Positions 51,203 to 61,321 are shown, numbered from the stretch's first letter. The stretch is 64,000 nucleotides of DNA from JAYFRL01 sp034925905 (GCA_034925905.1 JAYFRL010000002.1:19730-83729), one strand, 5' to 3'. Numbers and translations are program-made. The notes: generated from the sequence alone by a model not told the origin.

Positions 51203-53833
51203 ATGGAAAAGAAATATGTTTATATGTTCAGCGAGGGCGCCGCTTCAATGAAGAATCTTTTGGGTGGGAAAGGTTCCAATCTTGCGGAAATGACGAATAT
51301 GGGTCTTCCCATTCCTCAAGGCTTTACTGTTACAACCGAAACCTGTACGGAATATAACCAGGGTGGGAAAGAGCTTACAAACGAAATGAAAGCTCAAATA
51401 GAGGGCGCTCTTTCCAAGCTTGAAAATATAGCCGGTAAAAAGCTCGGGGACAATGAAAATCCTCTTTTGGTTTCCGTACGCTCGGGAGCAAGGGTTTCAA
51501 TGCCCGGAATGATGGATACCGTTTTAAACCTTGGGCTTAACGATATCTCTGTTATGGGTCTTGCAAAAGCCACAAGCAATTCCCGCTTTGCATACGATTC
51601 ATACAGAAGGTTTATAATGATGTTTGCCGATGTTGTTATAGGTGTTTCAAAGTCGAAGTTTGAAAGGCATTTAGGCGAATATAAAGAAAAGATAGGTGCA
51701 AAATATGACACGGATTTAACTGCCGAGGATCTTAAAACAATTTCCGAGGATTTCAAAAAAATATATTTTGAAGACCAGGGCAAGCCTTTTCCGCAAGACC
51801 CGAAGGAACAGCTTTTTGCAGCAGTTAAGGCAGTTTTTGGTTCATGGGATAACCCGCGTGCAAACGTATACAGAAAAATGAACGATATACCTTATAGCTG
51901 GGGCACAGCCGTAAATGTTCAAATGATGGTTTTCGGAAACATGGGTGAGACTTCAGGAACAGGCGTTGCGTTTACAAGAAACGCCGCAAACGGAGAAAAA
52001 GCAATGTATGGGGAATATCTTATAAACGCACAGGGCGAGGACGTTGTTGCCGGAGTGCGCACTCCAAAGCCTATTGCTGTGCTTAAAGAAGATATGCCTG
52101 AGGTTTATGACCAGTTCATAGAAATAGCTACAAAGCTTGAGAACCATTATAAAGATATGCAGGATATGGAGTTTACCATTGAAAACGGAAAGCTTTATTT
52201 CCTTCAGACAAGAAACGGGAAAAGAACGGCAAATGCCGCCTTGAAAATAGCTGTTGACATGGTTGCCGAAGGTCTTATAACAACGGATGAAGCTATTATG
52301 AAGGTTGAGCCAAAGCAGCTTGACCAGCTTTTGCACCCTGCCTTTGATCAAAAAGCACTTAAAGCTTTAAAGCCTCTTGGAAAAGGCTTGCCGGCTTCTC
52401 CGGGCGCAGGCGCAGGCAAGGTTTATTTCACGGCTGACGATGCAAAAGAGGCTGGCGAAAGAGGTGAAAGGGTTGTTTTGGTGCGCCTTGAAACTTCTCC
52501 TGAGGACATAGAAGGAATGGTTGCCGCACAAGGAATACTTACCGTGCGCGGAGGAATGACATCTCATGCAGCTGTTGTTGCAAGAGGCATGGGACGCTGC
52601 TGCGTTTCCGGTTGTGAAGAAATAAAGATGAACGAACAGGAAAAAACATTTAAGCTTGGCGGGAAAACAATCAAAGAAGGAGATTATATCTCACTTGATG
52701 GCTCAACAGGTAACATATACGGAGAGGACATTCCAACCGTTGAACCTGAAATATCGGGCGATTTTGCAACATTTATGAAATGGGCCGATGCAAGAAGGGT
52801 TCTTAAGGTAAGAACAAACGCAGATACGCCTCATGATGCCGCAGTAGCCGTTGAATTCGGCGCAGAAGGCATAGGGCTCACACGTACGGAGCATATGTTT
52901 TTCGAAGGCGAGCGTATAATGAAATTCAGAAAGATGATTCTTTCCGATTCAGTTGAAGAAAGAAAAGAAGCCCTTAACGCCATAATGCCTTACCAGAAAC
53001 AGGATTTCATAGGCATATATGAAGCAATGGGCGAAAGACCGGTTACAATACGTTTGCTTGACCCGCCGCTTCATGAATTCCTTCCAAATACGGACGAAGA
53101 ATTTGAAGTGCTTGCAAAAGAAATGAAAAAGCCGGTTGAGGAGCTTAAAATCAAGGCAAAGGGTCTTCATGAGCTTAATCCTATGATGGGTCACAGAGGC
53201 TGCCGCCTTGCGGTTTCATATCCTGAAATAGCTGAAATGCAGACAAAGGCAATAATCGAAGCCGCGCTTGAAGTTAAAAAGACCAAAGGATATAACCTTC
53301 TTCCTGAAATAATGATACCTCTTGTAGGCGAAATAAAAGAGCTTAAATATGTTAAGGATATAATAGTTGAAACGGCGGATAAAATCATTGCTTCTTCGGG
53401 AACTGAACTTAAGTATATGGTAGGAACGATGATAGAAATCCCGAGGGCATGCCTCACGGCAGACCAGATTGCAACGGAAGCAGAATTTTTCTCGTTTGGA
53501 ACAAACGACCTTACGCAGATGACATATGGGCTTTCACGTGACGATGCAGGTAAAATCCTTTCAGATTATATTGAAAAACGCATATATGAAGGCGACCCGA
53601 CTGCTAAGCTTGACCAGATAGGTGTTGGTCAGCTTATGGAAATGGCTGTTACAAAGGGTAAGGCAGCAAGACCCGGCATTAAGCTTGGAATATGCGGGGA
53701 GCACGGCGGAGATCCGTCTTCAGTAGAATTTTGCCATAGAATAGGTCTTTCCTATGTTTCATGCTCGCCTTTCCGTGTGCCAATAGCAAGGCTCGCAGCT
53801 GCTCAGGCTAAGGTTAGGGAACAAAAATGTTAA
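51203..53833 (+). CDS. ppdK: Pyruvate, phosphate dikinase
   Basis: 876 residues. N-terminal ATP-grasp part (GGKGSNLAEMTNMGLPIPQG, RSGARVSMPGMMDTVLNLGL), central phosphohistidine domain with GGMTSHAAVVARGMG (His455, the same number as in Clostridium symbiosum PPDK), C-terminal PEP/pyruvate barrel (GLTRTEHMFF, GTNDLTQMTYG, CGEHGGDP). It interconverts PEP and pyruvate with ATP or PPi. AGGAGG precedes the ATG. Confidence 0.97.
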   Translation: MEKKYVYMFSEGAASMKNLLGGKGSNLAEMTNMGLPIPQGFTVTTETCTEYNQGGKELTNEMKAQIEGALSKLENIAGKKLGDNENPLLVSVRSGARVSMPGMMDTVLNLGLNDISVMGLAKATSNSRFAYDSYRRFIMMFADVVIGVSKSKFERHLGEYKEKIGAKYDTDLTAEDLKTISEDFKKIYFEDQGKPFPQDPKEQLFAAVKAVFGSWDNPRANVYRKMNDIPYSWGTAVNVQMMVFGNMGETSGTGVAFTRNAANGEKAMYGEYLINAQGEDVVAGVRTPKPIAVLKEDMPEVYDQFIEIATKLENHYKDMQDMEFTIENGKLYFLQTRNGKRTANAALKIAVDMVAEGLITTDEAIMKVEPKQLDQLLHPAFDQKALKALKPLGKGLPASPGAGAGKVYFTADDAKEAGERGERVVLVRLETSPEDIEGMVAAQGILTVRGGMTSHAAVVARGMGRCCVSGCEEIKMNEQEKTFKLGGKTIKEGDYISLDGSTGNIYGEDIPTVEPEISGDFATFMKWADARRVLKVRTNADTPHDAAVAVEFGAEGIGLTRTEHMFFEGERIMKFRKMILSDSVEERKEALNAIMPYQKQDFIGIYEAMGERPVTIRLLDPPLHEFLPNTDEEFEVLAKEMKKPVEELKIKAKGLHELNPMMGHRGCRLAVSYPEIAEMQTKAIIEAALEVKKTKGYNLLPEIMIPLVGEIKELKYVKDIIVETADKIIASSGTELKYMVGTMIEIPRACLTADQIATEAEFFSFGTNDLTQMTYGLSRDDAGKILSDYIEKRIYEGDPTAKLDQIGVGQLMEMAVTKGKAARPGIKLGICGEHGGDPSSVEFCHRIGLSYVSCSPFRVPIARLAAAQAKVREQKC

Positions 53834-54146
53834 ATATTAAAGGCTAACTAAACATATGGCTTTTAGGCTGATAGGTACAAATAAGAGGTTTTGGATTAAT
53901 GTAGCCAATGCCTCTTGTTTGCGCTGTATGAGGTAAAAAAGCTTAAGATTAAAAGTGTGGGGAAAGCATATGTAAATAACAGTTGCCCTTGACTGTTTTA
54001 TGAGAGCATATCTATGTAAAAACAAAAAAGATGATTTATTATCCATAGTCAATTAATTCAACCTTTAAAAAATACAGATGTTATTAAAAAGCATTATAAG
54101 TATAAAATTCCTCCCTTTACAAATACTTTGTTTGGGAGGGATTTTT
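53834..54146 (+). other. Gap between ppdK and the gerA-type operon
   Basis: No gene is visible in 313 nt. AAGAGG (53883-53888) and CCTCTT (53911-53916) form a weak hairpin that may end ppdK. GCATA words near 53968 and 54006 could be forespore-sigma -35 boxes, but no firm promoter is readable. Confidence 0.3.
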
Positions 54147-54147
54147 T
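54105..54147 (+). promoter_or_regulatory. Leader hairpin that hides the gerA-type ribosome site
   Basis: AAATTCCTCCC (54105-54115) pairs with GGGAGGGATTT (54134-54144, one G-U) around an 18-nt loop, followed at once by a T-run. It looks like an intrinsic terminator, yet GGGAGGG is also the only good ribosome site for the following TTG start. It may act as attenuator or translational gate. Confidence 0.5.
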
Positions 54148-55631
54148 TGTATACCCATATATTTGAAACGCTTTCGGGAAACAAAGCATATATAAAAAAT
54201 GTTTTTAAAGATTGCGACGATATAGTAACCAGGGAAATGCTTATAGGTGTAAACAATGCCTTTAAGCTTTTTATGGTCTATACGGATAACATAGCCAGCA
54301 ACAAAATAATAGAAGAATCCATTATGACAAACCTTATGACAAGGTCTGAGGTTTTTGTGCATAACGAAGAAAGGCTTTTGGACGTTATAAAATCCGAAAT
54401 AATCGCCGTCGGCGAGGTTAAGAAGGAAGAATTTTTTGAGAATATTATAACTTCTGTTCTTCTGGGTGATACGGTTATATTTTCGGACAAATCAAAGAAA
54501 GCCCTTGTAATTTCCACAAGGGGCTGGCCCACAAGAGGCGTCGGGAAAACAGAGACCGAAGTTGTGGTTCAGGGACCCAAGGATGCGTTTACGGAAGCGG
54601 CGAGCATAAATACTGTGCTTATACGCCGGAGGATAAGGGATAGCCGGCTTAAGGTCAACCGCAAGAAAATAGGAGTGCGCTCCAAAACGGATATTGCGAT
54701 CATGTATATGGAAGACTTGGTACGTCCTGAGATATTAAACGATGTTAAAAACAGGATTTACTCGCTTAATGTGGACGCGTTATTTGACGCGGGATACATG
54801 GGGCAGCTTATAGAAAGAGATCACCTTTCCCCTTTTCCCCAGGTTCAGCTCACGGAACGCCCCGATAAAGCGGCTTCAGCCATACTTGAGGGCAGAGTTG
54901 TTGTGGTTGTAGATAATTCCCCGTTTGTAATGGTTTTGCCAGCCACTTTAAATGTGTTTTTTCAGTCTGCCGAGGATTATTACGAAAGATGGGAAATAAT
55001 GAGCCTTGTGCGCATAATACGGTATGGTGCTGCGGCTCTGGCCGTTGTTTTGCCGGGTCTTTATATTGCACTTATGATATACCACCCGGAAATGATACCG
55101 ACAGCCCTTGCACTTAAAATAGCCGCGTCAAGGGAGGCTGTGCCGTTCCCCACTGTTGTTGAGGTTGTAATAATGGAGATTGAATTTGAGCTTTTAAGGG
55201 AAGCGGGGGTGCGCCTCCCCGGACCCATAGGCTCGACTATGGGCATTGTGGGCGGAATAATAATAGGTCAGGCTGCTGTGGAAGCGGGGCTTGTAAGCCC
55301 TGCGGTTATAATAATTTCAGCTTTAACGGGCATATGCACATTCGTTATACCAAATACGCAGCTTGTTTCAGGCCTAAGGCTTTCAAAATATTTTATAATA
55401 TTGATGTCGGCAGCCTTAGGTCTTTTTGGGCTTTGGATAGGCGTTTTAGGAATACTTATACATCTTTCTTCTCTTAAAAGCTTTAATGTGGCTTATTTGT
55501 CGCCCTATGCCTCTGCGGAAATAAACGGTTATGCAGACCTTAAGGACACGATAATAAGGCTGCCGCTTTTTATGATGAAAAAAAGACCTGTTTTTACAAG
55601 AGAAAACGCAGATAAAAGAATGGGAGGTTAA
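54147..55631 (+). CDS. gerAA: Spore germination receptor A subunit (GerA/SpoVAF family)
   Basis: 494 residues from the TTG at 54147, which has GGGAGGG 6 nt ahead; an ATG at 54078 would add 23 residues but lacks a site. N-terminal soluble domain (KAYIKNVFKDCDDIVTREML), then GWPTRGVGKTETEVVVQGPK and DAFTEAASINTVLIRRRIRD, the GerA signature, and five or so C-terminal membrane helices including RLPGPIGSTMGIVGGIIIGQ. Membrane subunit of a nutrient germinant receptor in the spore inner membrane. Confidence 0.93.
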   Translation: MYTHIFETLSGNKAYIKNVFKDCDDIVTREMLIGVNNAFKLFMVYTDNIASNKIIEESIMTNLMTRSEVFVHNEERLLDVIKSEIIAVGEVKKEEFFENIITSVLLGDTVIFSDKSKKALVISTRGWPTRGVGKTETEVVVQGPKDAFTEAASINTVLIRRRIRDSRLKVNRKKIGVRSKTDIAIMYMEDLVRPEILNDVKNRIYSLNVDALFDAGYMGQLIERDHLSPFPQVQLTERPDKAASAILEGRVVVVVDNSPFVMVLPATLNVFFQSAEDYYERWEIMSLVRIIRYGAAALAVVLPGLYIALMIYHPEMIPTALALKIAASREAVPFPTVVEVVIMEIEFELLREAGVRLPGPIGSTMGIVGGIIIGQAAVEAGLVSPAVIIISALTGICTFVIPNTQLVSGLRLSKYFIILMSAALGLFGLWIGVLGILIHLSSLKSFNVAYLSPYASAEINGYADLKDTIIRLPLFMMKKRPVFTRENADKRMGG

Positions 55632-55637
55632 AAGCCT

Positions 55638-56759
55638 ATGCTTTGGGGGAACGGGAAAATATCCATCCGTCAGCTTCAGTCGCTTATAATAATCGACACT
55701 TTGGGCATGGGCATTGTAGGGCTGCCTGCTCTTGTGTCGGAGTTTTCAGGTCAATCAGGCTATGTCGCCACGCTTTTTGCCGGGGCTGTTGTTTTGGGCA
55801 TGAGCCTTATATATGGCAATGTTTTAAAGGCCTTCCCACAAAAGAGCTTTTCCGTAATTTCAAAAAAGCTTTTGGGTGGCGTGCTAGGAACGATTGTTGT
55901 TTGGCTGCTTGTTATAAGGCTTATATTGGAGGCGGGTTTTGAGCTGAGGTTTTTCTGTGAAATAATAAAAGAAACAATGCTGCCTAAAACTCCCCCAATC
56001 ATAGTTGCATTTATTATGATAGCCATGTCTTTTTGGTTCTCCCAAAAAGGCTATGAAACAAGGGGGCGGCTTGCGGAAATTATTTTGCCGATTTCGGTTG
56101 TGGTTATTGGTATTGTTTTTATACTTGCTTCTTTGGGCAACAATGCCACAAATGTAATACCCGTATTTGAAAACGGGGCAAAAGGTTTTTTTAAGGCTTC
56201 TCTTGTTTCTTTGAGCGCGTTTGGCGGAGTTGAGCTTGTGTTTATTGCGGGTAAGTTTTTAAACCATACGGAGGAAAAGGAAAAGGGGTTTTTTGCATTT
56301 TCAGGCAATATAGGCAAAAATATATTTTTTGCTTCGGTTGCGCTTGTTTTTCTTATGGTTTTTATATCAACCGTAACCATAGCGCGTTTTGGCGCCGACG
56401 AAACAAAAGACATTATGTGGCCTGTTATAAAGGTTATGCAAATCATAGATTTTCCCGGTTCGATTTTTGAGAGGCAGGATGTTTTCATGATGTGGTTTTG
56501 GATAGTTTCAGCCTTTGCAGCCGTTAATAAAGGTGTTTTTCTTCCGTCTGTCATAACGTCGGAAAACAAACAGGCAAAAACCCGGCTTATAATATCATCC
56601 GCGCTGGCTTTTGCAATCGCTATTTTTCCTTATGATTTTTTTGATATATATAAGCTTATTATAGACATAAGATGCTTTTTTGCGCTTATATATATGATTG
56701 CCTTGCCCATGCTGTTTTTTATATCGTTGAGTTTAAGGAGGGAAACTAATGAAAAATAA
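55638..56759 (+). CDS. gerAB: Spore germination receptor B subunit (GerAB permease family)
   Basis: 373 residues, about ten membrane helices, APC-type transporter fold of GerAB proteins: IDTLGMGIVGLPALVSEFSG, GGVELVFIAGKFLN. It is thought to bind the germinant. It starts 6 nt after gerAA and overlaps gerAC by 11 nt. Confidence 0.92.
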   Translation: MLWGNGKISIRQLQSLIIIDTLGMGIVGLPALVSEFSGQSGYVATLFAGAVVLGMSLIYGNVLKAFPQKSFSVISKKLLGGVLGTIVVWLLVIRLILEAGFELRFFCEIIKETMLPKTPPIIVAFIMIAMSFWFSQKGYETRGRLAEIILPISVVVIGIVFILASLGNNATNVIPVFENGAKGFFKASLVSLSAFGGVELVFIAGKFLNHTEEKEKGFFAFSGNIGKNIFFASVALVFLMVFISTVTIARFGADETKDIMWPVIKVMQIIDFPGSIFERQDVFMMWFWIVSAFAAVNKGVFLPSVITSENKQAKTRLIISSALAFAIAIFPYDFFDIYKLIIDIRCFFALIYMIALPMLFFISLSLRRETNEK

Positions 56760-57831
56760 AATATTTCTGCTTATTTTTCCTCTCTTGCTTTCAGGCTGCT
56801 ATGACAAAACCGAAATGGAAGAAAGGGCTTTTATAATAAACATAGGAATAGACTCCTTTGACCAAAACTCCGTTTATTTAAACGAAAGCTTAGGAGGAGA
56901 GCGTTTTGCTTTAAGCCTGGACTCAGCTCCGCTTTCACATTCGGGAGCGGACAAGATAGCAGACGAAGAGACAGGTGTTTTCTGTGGGACAACCTTTGCA
57001 GAAGCCATTAAGGCATATGACGACTTAAGAAGTAAAAGCGTTTTTTTAGGTTATGCGAAAGCCATTGTAATAGCTGAAAACGTGCTGAAAGACCCCGATT
57101 TGCTTAGTGAAGCAATGGATTATATAAAATCGGATGGGAAAATAAATCAAAAGGTTATACTTCTTGCTGCAAAAGGAAAGGCATATGACATAATAAAAAG
57201 CATAGACGATACAGAATCAATTTATGACCTTTATATAAGCAATTTTTACAGAGCGAAATCTGCTGGGAATACCTCCAAAACAGACCTTAAGACTTTTCTT
57301 GAAAGCATAAGCTTTGCCGGAAACGCAGTTATACCCGTAATAGCTTCGGATGAAGGAAGGGTTTTCCTTTCGGGCAGCGCTGTTTTGGGGGATTATAAGC
57401 TTTCGGGCTATCTTTCGGAAGATGAGGAGATGGGCAGGCTTTTGCTTTCAGGCAAGGCGGACAGCAAAAAGATAAATTGCGGATTAAATACCCTTGAAGT
57501 GACAAAAAGCAGCAGCCGTTTGAGCTTTAAAGCAGAGGAAGGGGAACTGATACTTAACGCGGATATAAAAATTAACGGCAAAGTATACGGGATTGTTGAT
57601 AAAAGTGATAAAAATCAGATTGAAGAAACCGAAAAAATGTTTGAAGAAATCATAAAAGATAAAATTATAAATACAATAGAAGTAACAAAAAATGTTCTTA
57701 AAACAGACGGACAAAACCTTATGAAGCTTTTATATTCTGAAAACTACAATATATATAAAAGCATTGCCGATAAAAGGACAGCTTATGAAAACATTAAGCT
57801 TAATGTTTCAGTTTCCGTTAATATTAAATAA
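56749..57831 (+). CDS. gerAC: Spore germination receptor C subunit (Ger(x)C lipoprotein)
   Basis: 360 residues. Lipobox LLSGC (Cys17), then CYDKTEMEERAFIINIGID, the Ger(x)C start, three soluble domains and a Lys-rich C-terminal strand ending NIKLNVSVSVNIK. It completes the A-B-C germinant receptor on the spore inner membrane. AAGGAGGG lies ahead inside gerAB. Confidence 0.92.
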   Translation: MKNKIFLLIFPLLLSGCYDKTEMEERAFIINIGIDSFDQNSVYLNESLGGERFALSLDSAPLSHSGADKIADEETGVFCGTTFAEAIKAYDDLRSKSVFLGYAKAIVIAENVLKDPDLLSEAMDYIKSDGKINQKVILLAAKGKAYDIIKSIDDTESIYDLYISNFYRAKSAGNTSKTDLKTFLESISFAGNAVIPVIASDEGRVFLSGSAVLGDYKLSGYLSEDEEMGRLLLSGKADSKKINCGLNTLEVTKSSSRLSFKAEEGELILNADIKINGKVYGIVDKSDKNQIEETEKMFEEIIKDKIINTIEVTKNVLKTDGQNLMKLLYSENYNIYKSIADKRTAYENIKLNVSVSVNIK

Positions 57832-57893
57832 ATTTGAATATAAATCAAAATCACGGTCAATAATCCACACAAAACCTTTTTTGGAGGCAAAAC

Positions 57894-58574
57894 ATGGATT
57901 ATAAAATTAAATTCACAAAAGAAAAAACCATAATATTGATATCTGTTGCAGCAGGTTTTATTTTAACTGCCGTAATCTGTTTTTTAATAAATGCCTATTC
58001 GGCAAAAATACAAGGCGGAATTGCGGAAAAAATAATAAGGCTGCATGTTGTGGCAAACAGCGACAGCGATGCGGATCAAAGCCTTAAACTTAAGGTTAGG
58101 GACGCTGTTTTGGAAGCGTCTTTGGGCATATTTGAAGAAAGCAAAGAAATAAAAAGTGCAAGAGAAGCCATAAAATCAAACGAATCGCTTTTGATAGCCG
58201 CTGCAAAAAACACAATAAAGTCGGAAGGCTTTGATTATGATGTAAATATATTTTTAAGCAGCGAACTTTTCCCTGAAAGGGAGTATGGTAAAATATCTTT
58301 CCCGGCCGGTGTTTATGAAGCCTTAAGGATAAATATAGGTGAAGGGAAAGGGCACAACTGGTGGTGTGTGATGTACCCTCCTTTATGCTATGTGGACGCT
58401 TCTGTTGACGGAGTGTGTGTTTCTGAAGAAGAACTTAAGAGTGTGCTTACAGATGAAGAATATGAAATAGCTTCCGCAGGGGGAAATGGTGAAAGCATGC
58501 CTAAAATAAAGCTTAAAATAGTTGAATGGTGGCAAAAGAAAATAAATGGCGGGGGTTACGTAGTTTACCCTTAA
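57894..58574 (+). CDS. spoIIR: Stage II sporulation protein R
   Basis: 226 residues. One N-terminal helix (about 12-32), then IIRLHVVANSDSDADQSLKL and VRDAVLEA, and later GHNWWCVMYPPLCYVD, all typical of SpoIIR. It is secreted by the forespore and triggers SpoIIGA to process pro-sigma-E. GGAGG is 8 nt before the ATG. Confidence 0.95.
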   Translation: MDYKIKFTKEKTIILISVAAGFILTAVICFLINAYSAKIQGGIAEKIIRLHVVANSDSDADQSLKLKVRDAVLEASLGIFEESKEIKSAREAIKSNESLLIAAAKNTIKSEGFDYDVNIFLSSELFPEREYGKISFPAGVYEALRINIGEGKGHNWWCVMYPPLCYVDASVDGVCVSEEELKSVLTDEEYEIASAGGNGESMPKIKLKIVEWWQKKINGGGYVVYP

Positions 58575-58584
58575 CGGAGGGCAT

Positions 58585-59271
58585 ATGAGGATTAAAAAAT
58601 TTTATGCTTTGTTACTTTTTTTTATAGCGGTTTCAACCTATTTTATAAGCTATAAAATATACACTGTTAATAACGAAGTGCAATTAACCGCTTCTTATGG
58701 TTTTGGCTCGGTAGGTAGCAATGTTTTGATCATACAGGAAAGATTAAAGAATCTTGCTTATTACACAGGACCTGTAGATGGCGTGTTTGGTGGGGGGACA
58801 GAAAACGCCGTCAAAAAATTCCAAATGACGCATGGTCTTACTCCCGATGGAATTGTGGGGACTCAGACACTTATGGCTTTGGGTATAGAAATAGAGCCGC
58901 CGTTTACCCCGGGGATTTATTCAGAAGGTGATCTTTATTTGCTTTCTTCTATAATATACGGCGAAGGAAGAGGAGAGCCCTATAAGGGGCAGGTTGCCAT
59001 AGGGGCGGTTGTATTAAACAGGGTAAATACTGCGGGATTTCCGGATTCGATTGAAGGAGTTATATTCCAAAAAGGAGCGTTCGATGCCGTTGTGGATGGG
59101 CAAATAAATCTTACGCCGAATGAAGTGGCTATAAACGCTGCAACAGATGCTCTTGAAGGTGATGATCCAACCGGAGGCGCTTTATATTATTGGAATCCCG
59201 AAACAGCCACAAGCGAATGGATATGGACCATACCTATAAGATTAACTATAGGAAAGCATGTTTTTGGATAA
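58585..59271 (+). CDS. sleB: Spore cortex-lytic enzyme SleB
   Basis: 228 residues. N-terminal helix or signal (about 6-25), a peptidoglycan-binding domain (about 42-95, VLIIQERLKNLAYYTGPVDG), and a Hydrolase_2 domain (about 112-228) with LSSIIYGEGRGEPYKGQVAI; Glu127 in the GEGRGE motif is the probable catalytic residue. It degrades cortex during germination. It lies 10 nt after spoIIR. Confidence 0.94.
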   Translation: MRIKKFYALLLFFIAVSTYFISYKIYTVNNEVQLTASYGFGSVGSNVLIIQERLKNLAYYTGPVDGVFGGGTENAVKKFQMTHGLTPDGIVGTQTLMALGIEIEPPFTPGIYSEGDLYLLSSIIYGEGRGEPYKGQVAIGAVVLNRVNTAGFPDSIEGVIFQKGAFDAVVDGQINLTPNEVAINAATDALEGDDPTGGALYYWNPETATSEWIWTIPIRLTIGKHVFG

Positions 59272-59336
59272 ATAAAGAAATTTCATAGAATACATAAAAA
59301 CAACTTCTGATCATGATAACCCATAAAAAATAAAGA

Positions 59337-59374
59337 AGCTAAAAAGCGGTATGGTTTCATACCGCTTTTTAGCT
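59337..59374 (+). terminator. Terminator after sleB
   Basis: A 17-bp perfect stem (59337-59353 with 59358-59374) and GTTT loop, containing A- and T-runs. The rest of the gap to 59600 shows no gene apart from a stop-bounded stretch near 59410-59475 that I could not identify. Confidence 0.92.
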
Positions 59375-59537
59375 GGGTTTATTTGTTTTTTATGCTAAAG
59401 CTTATATTATTTTTTAACTGATGAAGAGCCTGATAAATTAATCCGCGAAGCTTTAGCTTTGGGAATTTTTTAAGCTCTAAAAACAGGGAACAAGAATGCC
59501 GTAGGGTGTTAATTATATAAAAACCTTTTCAATCATA

Positions 59538-59566
59538 TTGACAGGAATAATTATCAGTATTAAAAT
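59538..59566 (+). promoter_or_regulatory. rex promoter
   Basis: TTGACA (59538-59543), 17 nt, TAAAAT (59561-59566), 34 nt before the rex ATG. No full Rex-binding palindrome (TTGTTAA-N4-TTAACAA) was seen. Confidence 0.6.
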
Positions 59567-59599
59567 ATCGATAACAAGATACGGATTGGTGGTGTAAAA

Positions 59600-60268
59600 A
59601 TGGAGCAACAAAATAATATACCTTCTATTTCACTCCAGGCGTTTAAAAGGATGCCTTATTATCTGCAATACCTTAAAAAACTGCATAAGGAAGGAGCCGA
59701 GGTTGTTTCGGCTCCTTCGGTTGCCGCATATTTTAATTTCAGCGAAATACAGGTAAGGAAGGATTTTTCCGCTATAAGCTCTTCTCAGGGCAAGCCTAAG
59801 CATGGGTTTGAGGTAGATATGCTTATTGATGACATTGAAAACATACTTGGGTATAGAAACTCGAATGAGGCTGTGCTTGTCGGCGCAGGCTCTCTTGGGA
59901 GAGCTCTCCTTTTGTATAGCGGGTTTGAAGCCTATGGACTTAAAATAATGACGGCATTTGATACAAACGAGGAAATAATTGGAACGAAGATCAAAGGCAA
60001 AAGTATTTTTTCGGCGGAAAAAATAAGCGATTTATGCCGCCGGATGAAGGTTCATATAGGGATTATAACAGTGCCTGCCGAACAGGCTCAGGTTGTGTGT
60101 GACCAGCTTGTTGCGGGCGGGGTTATGGCGATATGGAATTTTGCCCAGATACATCTGTCGGTTCCGCAGAATATTTTGGTTCAGAATGAAAATATGGCGG
60201 CATCGCTTGCGCTTCTTTCAAAGCATCTGCGTGAGCAAATTCATAGTGGAACAGAGGAGGCTTTATGA
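59600..60268 (+). CDS. rex: Redox-sensing transcriptional repressor Rex
   Basis: 222 residues. N-terminal winged helix (RMPYYLQYLKKLHKEGAEVV, VRKDFSAI) and a Rossmann domain with GAGSLG (95-100). Rex senses the NADH/NAD+ ratio and represses fermentative genes. It overlaps the LysR gene by 4 nt (ATGA), so both come from the 59538 promoter. Confidence 0.95.
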   Translation: MEQQNNIPSISLQAFKRMPYYLQYLKKLHKEGAEVVSAPSVAAYFNFSEIQVRKDFSAISSSQGKPKHGFEVDMLIDDIENILGYRNSNEAVLVGAGSLGRALLLYSGFEAYGLKIMTAFDTNEEIIGTKIKGKSIFSAEKISDLCRRMKVHIGIITVPAEQAQVVCDQLVAGGVMAIWNFAQIHLSVPQNILVQNENMAASLALLSKHLREQIHSGTEEAL

Positions 60269-61200
60269 ATACATTGTTTTTTAAGTATGCCATAGAGGTT
60301 GACCGTACACGTTCAATAACGCAAGCCGCCGAGAATTTGTTTATGGCACAGCCGAATTTAAGCAAGGCCATAAAGGAAGTTGAAGATACTCTTGGCTTTG
60401 ATATTTTTGAGAGAACGTCAAAAGGAGTTATTCCTACAGCAAAAGGGAATATATTTCTTGAATATGCCAAAAACATAGTTTCGCAGCTGGATAAAATGGA
60501 GGCAATCGCGGATTATGACAATGAATCCATACAAAAATTCAGCGTTTCTATTCCGCGCTGCAGCTATATCTCAAAGGGCATAACGCTTTTTGCCGCAGAG
60601 CTGGATCAAGAGAAGGGCATAGACCTTAATATACAGGAAACAAATTCTGTTCAGGCTGTGAATAATATTGTAGACGGAAAATTCAATTTGGGCATTATAC
60701 GCTATCAGGTTGCACATGAGCAATATTTCCAGGATTTTTTGGCTGAAAAGCAGCTTTGCAGCGATATGATATGGGAATTTGAATATCTTGTCCTGATGTC
60801 AAGAAGCCATAAGCTTGCAAACGAGCCTGTAGTTAATACTGATGACCTCAGACACAGCATAGAAATAGTTCATGGGGATACGGTTATACCTTATCTTTCT
60901 TTGGGAAAGGACAAAGCGCAACCGGGGAAAAGCCTTAGGAAGAGGATATATCTCTATGAGCGCGGAAACCAGTTTGAATTGCTTTCCAACATACTGGAAA
61001 CTTTTATGTGGGTTTCTCCGATACCCAAAGATATGCTGGGGAGGTTTTCCCTTGTGCAGAGGAAATGTGATTTCCCCGGCAACAAATATAAGGACATGCT
61101 CATATATCAAAAGGGCTACCATTTTTCGGAGCTGGACAAAAGATTTATTGATAAAATATATGCTTCTAAAAACGAAGTTTCATTTAAAGAATATAATTAA
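60265..61200 (+). CDS. LysR-family transcriptional regulator
   Basis: 311 residues. HTH with RTRSITQAAENLFMAQPNLS and KAIKEVEDTLGFDIFERTSK, then the usual two-lobed effector domain. The effector is unknown. Coupling to rex (shared ATGA) is the main context clue and suggests a role in redox or fermentation control. Confidence 0.92.
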   Translation: MNTLFFKYAIEVDRTRSITQAAENLFMAQPNLSKAIKEVEDTLGFDIFERTSKGVIPTAKGNIFLEYAKNIVSQLDKMEAIADYDNESIQKFSVSIPRCSYISKGITLFAAELDQEKGIDLNIQETNSVQAVNNIVDGKFNLGIIRYQVAHEQYFQDFLAEKQLCSDMIWEFEYLVLMSRSHKLANEPVVNTDDLRHSIEIVHGDTVIPYLSLGKDKAQPGKSLRKRIYLYERGNQFELLSNILETFMWVSPIPKDMLGRFSLVQRKCDFPGNKYKDMLIYQKGYHFSELDKRFIDKIYASKNEVSFKEYN

Positions 61201-61321
61201 CTGTTTAATATTTCACAAGCATTCAATAGGCATGGTTCATGCACAATTTATATTTTATTTCCCGATTTATATGCGTTAAACCTTAATATAAGCAAAAAAC
61301 TTAAGCTAAGGGGGTATTATT

